Of a stretch of 64,000 nt of DNA, positions 24,269-31,235 are shown piece by piece (within the stretch, counting starts at the first letter, position 1; each line of letters begins with the position of its first letter). The position numbers were made by a program, and so were the translations under genes. The notes beneath the pieces were generated by a model. It searched no databases. It was not told where the DNA came from and was given only the letters and a program-made list of their open reading frames with translations. The stretch is from CAYTGR01 sp964437445 (GTDB lineage: Bacteria; Chloroflexota; Anaerolineae; B4-G1; SLSP01), in assembly GCA_964437445.1 (NCBI GenBank), contig CAYTGR010000020.1, forward strand, positions 1-64,000, read 5' to 3'.

Positions 24269-26047
24269 ATGTTGACCTGTCCTTATTGTGGGGCTGTCCA
24301 TTCCGGCACGGCGCGCTTTTGCCCGCAGTGTTCCCGGCCGCTGCGCCGGACCTGCCCGCAATGTGGCGCGGAGAATCAGGCGCGGGCGCGCTTCTGTGGT
24401 AAATGCGGCGCTGCGCTGGCTCCTTCAGAGAAGCTTTGCCCTCAATGTGGGCAGGCCAATGCGGCCGGCGCACGCTTCTGTAAAGCGTGTGGCGCGCTGT
24501 TAGAATCCACCGGGGCCTATCTGGGCGGGCCGACGCCTCCACCACCCAGTGTCTCGCCGGGCACCGGCCTGCTCCCGCCGCAGACGCTGCTGGCCGGGCG
24601 ATATATCATCCTGCGCCGGGTGGGACGTGGGGGCATGGGCGCGGTCTATCAGGCCGCCGACAGCCGTATCGTCGGCAAATGTTGGGCGGTCAAAGAGCTA
24701 TCGGATGCGGCCATCACCGATCCGCTGGAACGCCAGCAGGCCATTGAGGCTTTCCGCCGGGAAGCGACCATGCTAGCCGCGCTGGACCATCCCAATCTGC
24801 CGAAGGTGATTGATCACTTTTCTGAGAGCGGCAAGCAGTACCTGGTGATGGATTTCATTGAAGGGCAAACGTTGGCCGAACGGCTGGCAGAGGCTGGTGG
24901 GCAACCTTTGCCGGTGGCGGAGGTGCTGGGCTGGACGGAGCAACTCTGTGAAGTGCTGGGCTATTTGCACGCCCAGACTCCCCCTATCATTTTCCGCGAT
25001 CTCAAGCCGGCCAATATCATGGTGACACCTCAGGGTGTGGTCAAGCTGATTGACTTTGGGATTGTGCGGCATTTCAAGCCGGGCAAGACCGCCGACACGG
25101 CTTACCTGGGCACCGCCGGTTATGCGCCGCGTGAACAATATGGCAAGGGGCAGACCGATGCCCGCTCCGATATCTATGCGCTGGGCGCGACGTTGCATTA
25201 TCTGCTCACCGGCCAGGATCCGACCAATCATCCTTTTCACTTTGACGCCGTCCAGCAGCTGAACCGCCAGGTGCCGCCACCGGTCGCTGCTGCTATCATG
25301 AAGGCGCTGGCTGATCTGCCGGCTGACCGCTGGCAAAGCGTGGCAGAGTTCCGGGCCGCGCTGCAACCGGCCGCCGGTTCCCTGGCGGAACCCGGCCCGC
25401 AGAAATTACCGTTCATATCGCCGCCCAATCTGTTGCCTAAAGTAATGCCGGTACAACCTTCCACGTCGGCGGCCCCGGCAGCGGCTTCGCCGGTGGCTGT
25501 TCCTCAACCCACTACGCCGCCGGTCCGCCCCCGGGGCGGGCGATATTTCTGGTTGTTGGTAGCCGGTGTGGCGCTCTATGGAATCGGGGGGCCGTGGAGC
25601 GCCGCTATCATGCCGCCCACTTTGCCGTTTGAGCCACTGGCCTGCGTCCCGGCCCTCTTTGGCCTGCTATTTGGTCCCTGGCTGGGCGGCTTGACCGGGT
25701 TGATCGGGATGGGAGTGGCGACCCTGGCCGGACACGGGGTTAGTTCTCCGTGGTTAGGCTATCATTTGGGGTTGGCCGCTTTGCTGGGCTTGCTCCCGCC
25801 GCTGCTGGTCAAAAATCCCGGCCGCGGTTGGGCTGTTTTCTGGACCGGCCTCTGGGTGAGCTTGTTGGGCGCGGCCGGCATGGGATGGGCAGCTAGCCGG
25901 GCTTTGGGAAGTTTATTTTTCTGGGAGGTGACGAAGCAGGTTGCCCTCCAGATTGGACCTTCCCACGTGCTCTTGTTGCCGCTGCTGGCGCGCTGGTGGT
26001 TCGGAGCGGTGCGTCGCGCCGGACTTTACTGGCGGGATAAATCTTGA
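24269..26047 (+). CDS. Zinc-ribbon Ser/Thr kinase fused to a polytopic ECF-S-like membrane domain
   Basis: The 592-residue protein has three zinc ribbons (CPYCG...FCPQC, CPQCG...FCGKCG, CPQCG...FCKACG) in its first 75 residues, a kinase domain at about 108-370 (GRGGMGAVY, AVKE lysine, FRDLKPAN at 242-249, DFG at 262-264) and about 165 C-terminal residues with five or six hydrophobic segments. The order of these, with PFEPLACVPALFGLLFGPW and TGLIGMGVATLAG, resembles substrate-binding (S) subunits of ECF transporters. The activation loop has APREQ where its paralogues have APPEQ. A kinase bearing an S-subunit-like sensor would couple ligand binding in the membrane to phosphorylation. The fold assignment is tentative. 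Confidence 0.82.
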   Translation: MLTCPYCGAVHSGTARFCPQCSRPLRRTCPQCGAENQARARFCGKCGAALAPSEKLCPQCGQANAAGARFCKACGALLESTGAYLGGPTPPPPSVSPGTGLLPPQTLLAGRYIILRRVGRGGMGAVYQAADSRIVGKCWAVKELSDAAITDPLERQQAIEAFRREATMLAALDHPNLPKVIDHFSESGKQYLVMDFIEGQTLAERLAEAGGQPLPVAEVLGWTEQLCEVLGYLHAQTPPIIFRDLKPANIMVTPQGVVKLIDFGIVRHFKPGKTADTAYLGTAGYAPREQYGKGQTDARSDIYALGATLHYLLTGQDPTNHPFHFDAVQQLNRQVPPPVAAAIMKALADLPADRWQSVAEFRAALQPAAGSLAEPGPQKLPFISPPNLLPKVMPVQPSTSAAPAAASPVAVPQPTTPPVRPRGGRYFWLLVAGVALYGIGGPWSAAIMPPTLPFEPLACVPALFGLLFGPWLGGLTGLIGMGVATLAGHGVSSPWLGYHLGLAALLGLLPPLLVKNPGRGWAVFWTGLWVSLLGAAGMGWAASRALGSLFFWEVTKQVALQIGPSHVLLLPLLARWWFGAVRRAGLYWRDKS

Positions 26048-26105
26048 TGGATGGTCGCCGTGCTCATGCTTTAACATTTCGGCTGTCACCCTGGCTCGGC
26101 CGGAT

Positions 26106-26133
26106 TTGCCGCCAGGGCGCTTTGTGCTATGCT
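26106..26133 (+). promoter_or_regulatory. Candidate sigma-70 type promoter
   Basis: TTGCCG and TATGCT are separated by 16 bases and lie 52 bases upstream of the next start codon. The gap here (26048-26184) is otherwise empty. Confidence 0.4.
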
Positions 26134-26184
26134 AAGTCTACCGTTGGCCGGCCATTGGCGCGCAATTCCTGATGGGGAGGGGCT

Positions 26185-27114
26185 ATGCAGTGTCCTAATT
26201 GTGGTTTTGATAACCGTCCTGATGCTCGCTTTTGCAAACAGTGTGGCTATGCTTTGACGTCGTTGGCTCCCTCGTCGCCAGCAGCTCCTTCCCCGGCGTC
26301 GGCGTTGCCCTCCACTGTCTGCCCGCATTGTGGCGCGCCGTTGAAGGCCGGAGCGCGCTTTTGCTCGCGTTGCGGTCAGGCGGTGCAGGAAACTACCGCA
26401 GTTTCACCTGCGCCGTCGCCGCCGTATACTGCGCCCCAGGCCGTGCCGCCACCGGCGATGCCTGCGGCGGTAGCGCCGCCACCTTCTGGTACTAAACCGG
26501 GTCTGGTGATGGGTGCTTCCACTCCTACCCGCCCTCGCCGGCGCTTCCCCTGGCTCTGGCTGCTCATCGGCGGGGTGGTCATCCTGGGCATCATAGCAGT
26601 ATTAGTGGTCCTTTTCGTCATCCGGCCGGGAAAAGCAAAGGAGCCGGTTGCCACGCCGACGCCGACGCTCACGGTCCCTCCCCCGGCCGCAACAACTGAG
26701 CTGGTAGCTTCGCCGGAGCCAACCGCGACCCTGTCCCCTCAGCCGGCGGCTCCTCTGGTGATGGAGGCCGAAGATAATCACGTCAGGATGACCCTGGCGC
26801 TGTCGGCGGCTTCGTTGCCGGTTACCGAAGGACTGACCGCGACGGTTACCATCACCAATTTGACTGCGGTGGCTCTTAACAATGTAACATGTGAGCTGCT
26901 GGGACCGTTGGCCCCTGCTTTGTCGGCCACCACGGAAGCGACGCTGGCTGAAATTCCGGCTGGTAGCACGGGAGTGATAACTTTTGCCTCTGCCGCACCG
27001 CTGACGGCCGGAGAATTTCCACTTAAGGCCGTCGTCACCTTCCTGGTACAGGAAACGACGCCTTACCGCGATGGTCTGCTGACCGGGCCGTTGACGGTCA
27101 CCGTCTCTGAATGA
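26185..27114 (+). CDS. Zinc-ribbon membrane protein with outer Ig-like/CARDB-type domain
   Basis: The 309-residue protein has two zinc ribbons (CPNCG...FCKQCG, CPHCG...FCSRCG), a proline-rich linker, one membrane helix (about 115-140), a Pro/Thr linker and an outer beta-sandwich of about 110 residues (VTITNLTAVALNNVTCEL) resembling CARDB or DUF11 domains. It has the kinase architecture without a kinase, so it may be a scaffold or co-receptor using the same zinc-ribbon contacts. The ATG follows GGGGAGGG. It ends the signalling island. Confidence 0.75.
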   Translation: MQCPNCGFDNRPDARFCKQCGYALTSLAPSSPAAPSPASALPSTVCPHCGAPLKAGARFCSRCGQAVQETTAVSPAPSPPYTAPQAVPPPAMPAAVAPPPSGTKPGLVMGASTPTRPRRRFPWLWLLIGGVVILGIIAVLVVLFVIRPGKAKEPVATPTPTLTVPPPAATTELVASPEPTATLSPQPAAPLVMEAEDNHVRMTLALSAASLPVTEGLTATVTITNLTAVALNNVTCELLGPLAPALSATTEATLAEIPAGSTGVITFASAAPLTAGEFPLKAVVTFLVQETTPYRDGLLTGPLTVTVSE

Positions 27115-27160
27115 TCTTTAACCCCCAGCTGGAACAAGATCACTTTTGGGGAGGGAATTT

Positions 27161-28495
27161 ATGCTCATTACCCATGCTCGTGTCGCTACGCTGGGCGCGC
27201 ACCCGCAGTTAATTGAGGATGGCGCCCTGCTGATCCAGGGCGACCACATTGTGGCGGTGGATACCACCCCTGCGCTGACTACCGCTTATCCGGCCGAGGA
27301 GCGGCTGGATGCTGAGGGCCAGCTGGCGTTACCGGCGGCGCTCTGCGGTCATACTCACTTTTACGGCGCGTTTGCGCGGGGCTGGGCCTATCCCGGCCCG
27401 GCGGCGACCCGCTTTGGCGAGATTCTGGAGCGGCTCTGGTGGCGGCTGGATAAGCTGCTCACGTTGGAAGATGTCCGCTATTCGGCGCTGGTTTGCCTGG
27501 CCGACGCGATTCGCCACGGCACCACCACGTTGATTGACCATCACGCCAGTCCTTATGCCATTGAAGGCTCCCTGGATGTGATCGCCGAAGCCGTGCTCCA
27601 GGCCGGCGTGCGCGTCTCGCTCTGCTATGAGGTCACCGACCGCGATGGAACCGACCTGGCCCGCGCCGGCCTGGCCGAGAACGTCCGCTTCCTGCGCCGG
27701 CTGCGCGCTGCACCTCACCCGCAGCTGGGGGCCTCGTTTGGGCTCCATGCTTCTCTGACCCTGAGCGATACGACCTTAGCGGAAGCGGTGGCCGCGGCTG
27801 AAGGATTGGAGACCGGTTTCCATATCCATGCCGCTGAAGGGATTGAAGATGTGGAAGATAGTCTCCGCAAATCCGGTCGGCGCGTCATCCACCGCTTGCA
27901 CGCCGCCGGGATTTTGGGACCGCGCAGCATTGTCGCGCACGCCGTCCATGTGGATGAGAGCGAGATGGATGTACTGGCGGCGACCGGCGCCTGGGTCACG
28001 CATCAACCGCGCTCCAACATGAACAACGCGGTGGGCACCGCGCAGGTGGAGACCATGCTAGCGCGCGGCGTCAACCTGGCATTGGGCAACGATGGCTTCA
28101 GCAACAACATGGTAGAGGAGATGAAGGCCGCCTACCTGATTCACAAACTGGCCCAACACGATCCGCGCGCCATGCCCGGCGACCTGGTTTTCCGTCTGGC
28201 CTACGACGCCAACGCCCGCCTGGCCAATATTTTCTGGCCGGGGCAGCGCTTGGGGGAACTGACTCCTGGCGCACTGGCTGACCTGGTGCTGATAGATTAT
28301 CACCCCACCACCCCGTTGACCGCCGGAAATCTCCCCTGGCATTTACTCTTTGGCTACGAAGCTTCTATGATCACCACAACCATCAGCGCCGGACGGTTGC
28401 TCATGCAAGATCGCCACCTGCTGACACTGGATGAAGCCGAGATCACGGCGCGTTCGCGCGAACTGGCTGCGGCGCTCTGGCAGCGTGCGGCGTGA
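27161..28495 (+). CDS. ssnA: SsnA-type aminohydrolase (amidohydrolase superfamily)
   Basis: The 444-residue protein is full length for the family. It has the metal-binding HTHFY motif near residue 64, FHIHAAEG, IVAHAVHV and LGNDGFSNN, together with LERLWWRLDK and GTTTLIDHHASP, strings I recognise from SsnA aminohydrolases. The family removes an amino group from a cyclic compound using a bound metal ion; in many anaerobes it is linked to purine or selenium-dependent hydrolase loci, but no such neighbours are present here. ATG 27161 has GGGGAGGG upstream. The exact substrate cannot be inferred. Confidence 0.82.
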   Translation: MLITHARVATLGAHPQLIEDGALLIQGDHIVAVDTTPALTTAYPAEERLDAEGQLALPAALCGHTHFYGAFARGWAYPGPAATRFGEILERLWWRLDKLLTLEDVRYSALVCLADAIRHGTTTLIDHHASPYAIEGSLDVIAEAVLQAGVRVSLCYEVTDRDGTDLARAGLAENVRFLRRLRAAPHPQLGASFGLHASLTLSDTTLAEAVAAAEGLETGFHIHAAEGIEDVEDSLRKSGRRVIHRLHAAGILGPRSIVAHAVHVDESEMDVLAATGAWVTHQPRSNMNNAVGTAQVETMLARGVNLALGNDGFSNNMVEEMKAAYLIHKLAQHDPRAMPGDLVFRLAYDANARLANIFWPGQRLGELTPGALADLVLIDYHPTTPLTAGNLPWHLLFGYEASMITTTISAGRLLMQDRHLLTLDEAEITARSRELAAALWQRAA

Positions 28496-28536
28496 GCGAC
28501 TTTCAAATGGCGTCTGCGCGGCATGACGTTTATCCC

Positions 28537-28564
28537 TTGTTTCTTAGCTTAACTGTGTTAGAAT
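28537..28564 (+). promoter_or_regulatory. Candidate promoter placing a transcript start at the trmD start codon
   Basis: TTGTTT and TAGAAT are separated by 16 bases. A start about 7 bases after the -10 would fall on or beside the ATGATG at 28569-28574. There is no Shine-Dalgarno sequence, so trmD may be translated from a leaderless mRNA. Confidence 0.45.
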
Positions 28565-28571
28565 GACCATG

Positions 28572-29330
28572 ATGTGGGTTGACGTTTTGACCCTGTTCCC
28601 TGCCATGTTTCTGGACCCGCTACAGGAGAGTGTCTTGAAGCGGGCGCAACAACGTGGCTTGCTCACAGTTGTTTTGCACCAGATTCGTGATTACGCTCTG
28701 GATCGCCACCAACTGACTGATGACGTTCCTTATGGGGGCGGCGAGGGCATGGTCATGAAACCAGAGCCGCTTTTTCGGGCCGTGGAAGCCATTGTCAGTG
28801 ACCCGGCCGTGCCGATCATTTTGCTCACCCCTCAAGGCCGGATGTTTACCCAGGCCGTGGCTATGGAACTGGCGCATCACCCCCGGTTGGTATTGCTCTG
28901 CGGGCATTACGAAGGTGTGGATGAACGGGTGCGCCAGCATTTAGTGACTGACGAGCTCTCCATCGGCGATTATGTTCTCACCGGCGGAGAACTGGCGGCC
29001 CTGGTAATCATTGACGCGGTGGCGCGGCTTATTCCGGGCGTGTTAGGGGCCCCGGAAGGGGCCTGGCACGATTCACACGCCAGCGGGCTGTTGGAAGGTC
29101 CCCAGTACACCCGTCCGCCCGAGTATCGGGGCTGGGAGGTGCCGGATGTGTTGCTTTCCGGGAACCATGCGGCCATCGCACGTTGGCGGCGCCAGCAGGC
29201 GCTCCGCCGTACCTGGGAACGCCGGCCTGACCTGCTCCCTCATGCTCCTTTGACCTCCGAGGATCAGGCTGCCGTTGCCCAATTTGAGTCCACATCGCGT
29301 GAACCTGATACGGTCTCCAACCGTATTTAA
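28572..29330 (+). CDS. trmD: tRNA (guanine-N1-)-methyltransferase
   Basis: The 252-residue enzyme methylates G37 of tRNAs with S-adenosylmethionine, which prevents frameshifting. Diagnostic strings are MWVDVLTLFP at the start, DDVPYGGGEGMVMKPEP, LLCGHYEGVDERV and SIGDYVLTGGELAALV, the knot that binds the cofactor. The start was set at 28572 because the family begins with MW; in-frame ATGs at 28563 and 28569 are alternatives. It stands apart from the rimM/rplS neighbours often seen in other bacteria. The 3' end holds a small hairpin (ATACGGT...ACCGTAT) overlapping the last codons. Confidence 0.94.
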   Translation: MWVDVLTLFPAMFLDPLQESVLKRAQQRGLLTVVLHQIRDYALDRHQLTDDVPYGGGEGMVMKPEPLFRAVEAIVSDPAVPIILLTPQGRMFTQAVAMELAHHPRLVLLCGHYEGVDERVRQHLVTDELSIGDYVLTGGELAALVIIDAVARLIPGVLGAPEGAWHDSHASGLLEGPQYTRPPEYRGWEVPDVLLSGNHAAIARWRRQQALRRTWERRPDLLPHAPLTSEDQAAVAQFESTSREPDTVSNRI

Positions 29331-29347
29331 CGTAATAGGGAGGCACT

Positions 29348-29920
29348 TTGGAGCGCAATCTGATCCGCGAACTGCAAGACGGTAATTTAGAAGCCCTGGG
29401 GGAGTTGTACGAACAGCACCAGGGGCTGGTCTACCGGACTGCCCTGGCGGTGACCCGTGATGAACGGGCGGCCGAGGATATCCTGCAGGAATGTTTTGTC
29501 TCCCTTTACCGTTATGCCAGGACGGTAGATCCGGAGCGTCCTTTGAAACCCTGGCTCTACCGGGTAACCGTCAATCTGGCTTATGATTGGTTGTCCCGGA
29601 CTCGTTGGACGCGGTCGGTGGATGATTTGTTGGAGTGGCTGTCTGGTGTTTCCAGCGTTTTCCCAGCGCCGGAGCGCCGGGCGGAGGATGAAGAAACCGC
29701 CAAACTGGTACACGAAGTGATCGCCGGACTGTCTGCGCCACATCGAGCCGTGGTGGTGCTCTTCTACCTGGAAAATCAGAGCGTGGAGGAAATCGCCCGC
29801 ATTCTGGAATTGCCAGAAGGCACGGTGAAGTCGCGGCTGTACTATGCGCGCGAACGCTTAAAAGCAACACTCACGCGCCGCCAGCGCCCCGTACCGGAGC
29901 TAACCTATGAATTCACTTAA
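29348..29920 (+). CDS. ECF-type RNA polymerase sigma factor
   Basis: The 190-residue protein has a sigma region 2 (YEQHQGLVYRTALAVTRDERAAEDILQE, split here only by normal helices; aromatic and acidic positions as in ECF sigmas) at about 15-90 and a region 4 helix-turn-helix (VEEIARILELPEGTVKSRL) at about 140-185. It directs RNA polymerase to a stress or envelope regulon. The TTG start lies seven bases after AGGGAGG. It overlaps the next gene by 14 bases, the usual layout for a sigma/anti-sigma pair. Confidence 0.9.
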   Translation: MERNLIRELQDGNLEALGELYEQHQGLVYRTALAVTRDERAAEDILQECFVSLYRYARTVDPERPLKPWLYRVTVNLAYDWLSRTRWTRSVDDLLEWLSGVSSVFPAPERRAEDEETAKLVHEVIAGLSAPHRAVVVLFYLENQSVEEIARILELPEGTVKSRLYYARERLKATLTRRQRPVPELTYEFT

Positions 29921-30203
29921 TTCGGATACTGATCTGGATAACTTGTTTCGTCAGGCCCTGGAACCTTATCAACGGGCCACACCGCCGGCCCGAACCCGCA
30001 CTCGCGTCTTGGAGCGGGTGCAGGGGGAGGCGCGGTCCTGGTGGCGCAAAGTGGTCGCACGGGTGATGGGGATGGGGACCATCTCAGTACTCATTCTCGT
30101 GGGCAGCGGTATAGATGATTCGGCGTTGCCTGCCTGGCGTCCGCTCAACTCTGGCGTAACCCTGGCCACCGACCGTTTCCTGGCGTTGCGGTTTGTCGCC
30201 TGA
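29907..30203 (+). CDS. Putative anti-sigma factor (short, one membrane segment)
   Basis: The 98-residue product begins inside the end of the sigma gene. Its cytoplasmic N-terminus is helical and charged (DLDNLFRQALEPYQRATPP), with a segment around residues 48-68 (VVARVMGMGTISVLILVGSG) that may cross the membrane. There is no zinc-binding HxxxCxxC motif. Position, size and topology suggest an anti-sigma partner; sequence similarity alone is too weak to prove it. Confidence 0.55.
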   Translation: MNSLNSDTDLDNLFRQALEPYQRATPPARTRTRVLERVQGEARSWWRKVVARVMGMGTISVLILVGSGIDDSALPAWRPLNSGVTLATDRFLALRFVA

Positions 30204-30218
30204 GCTGTTACGGTTAAT

Positions 30219-31061
30219 GTGGCAGGGGCAATCGGTTCGGTTTTGCTCAAGGCGCGCGGGTTGCGCGTGCTGGAAACGGCAACGGTTGGAGTAGATTTGA
30301 CATTGGAGGCCGGGACCTGCTGGGGGCTCTGGGGCGGCCAGGGCAGCGGGAAAACAGCCTTATTACGGACCCTGGCGCGCCTGGATGTCCCGTTAGGGGG
30401 CCAGCTGGTCTGGGTTGACAAGGACGTCACTCGCCTGCCTCGTTGGCGTCTGGGGCCGTGGCGCCGATTTGTGGCGTTGTTCCTGGCAAACCCTTACACT
30501 GCATTGGAACCCTGGCGGCCCGTGCGCCGGTTGCTGGGCACTGACAAGGCACAGGTGGCGGCCGCGCTCCGGCAGGCCGGGCTCTCTCCTGTTGTGGAGG
30601 GTTATCAGGTACGTTCGCTTTCGGGCACCGAGCGGATGCGATTGCTCTTCGCCCGGGCCTGGTTGGACGGCCCGCATGTGCTGCTGGTGGATGATGCGGC
30701 CCAAGTGTTGCCCCTCGCGGCCTGGACGGCGTTAGTAGCCGATTGGCGGGCTGCTTTGGGGGCTGAACGGGCCCTGTTGTTAGCCGGCTGGCGTCCAGCG
30801 GCACTGGCCGGCGCTGATGGGTGGTTGGTGCTGTGCCGGGGTGACGGTGTGGAATGGGGACCGCGGGCGGCTGTGGCGGAGCAGCCTGCTCACCCCTATA
30901 CTCGCTGGTTGCAACATGGCCGGGGTGGGCAGCTGGCCGATAGTTCCGGGTGCGGATTCAGTGCCCTCTGCGCGGAAGCGCGTCCGATCTGTCGTGAGCA
31001 GCTCCCGGCGCCGGTGGAGGTTGCCCCCGGCCATTGGGTTCGTTGTCACAGGAACGGTTGA
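30219..31061 (+). CDS. Degenerate oligopeptide-type ABC transporter ATP-binding protein
   Basis: The 280-residue protein has Walker A GGQGSGKTALL (about residues 39-49) and a DppD/OppF-type C-terminal cysteine extension (GFSALCAEARPIC...GHWVRCH). Its signature is LSGTE instead of LSGGQ, and Walker B reads VLLVDDA, with Asp at the position of the catalytic Glu. It could be weakly active or regulatory. It lies directly before the promoter of the peptide-binding protein gene and far from the complete permease operon, so it may be a relic of a duplicated ATPase. The GTG start has no clear Shine-Dalgarno sequence. Confidence 0.75.
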   Translation: MAGAIGSVLLKARGLRVLETATVGVDLTLEAGTCWGLWGGQGSGKTALLRTLARLDVPLGGQLVWVDKDVTRLPRWRLGPWRRFVALFLANPYTALEPWRPVRRLLGTDKAQVAAALRQAGLSPVVEGYQVRSLSGTERMRLLFARAWLDGPHVLLVDDAAQVLPLAAWTALVADWRAALGAERALLLAGWRPAALAGADGWLVLCRGDGVEWGPRAAVAEQPAHPYTRWLQHGRGGQLADSSGCGFSALCAEARPICREQLPAPVEVAPGHWVRCHRNG

Positions 31062-31063
31062 AC

Positions 31064-31092
31064 TTGACTTTTTGTCTGTTAACCGTTAAAAT
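31064..31092 (+). promoter_or_regulatory. Sigma-70 type promoter of the peptide-binding protein gene
   Basis: TTGACT and TAAAAT are separated by 17 bases and begin 2 bases after the preceding stop codon. The predicted transcript start near 31099 leaves a leader of about 137 bases before ATG 31236. The leader holds an AGAGGAGGTGATG at 31146-31158 without a credible open frame. Confidence 0.7.
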
Positions 31093-31235
31093 TGGAAACG
31101 TCTTTCATACATTGACTTCAGCACACCATCCGAGACAGATGGATGAGAGGAGGTGATGCCAGGACAGAAAAGGCTGAGTTTTTCCCCGTTAGTAAATGTT
31201 GTTAAATTCCAATCTACATTGAGGAGGAGATACCC

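Noticed and set aside
31146..31160. Shine-Dalgarno-like AGAGGAGGTGATG in the peptide-binding-protein leader
   Set aside because: No coding frame of credible length or composition follows it.
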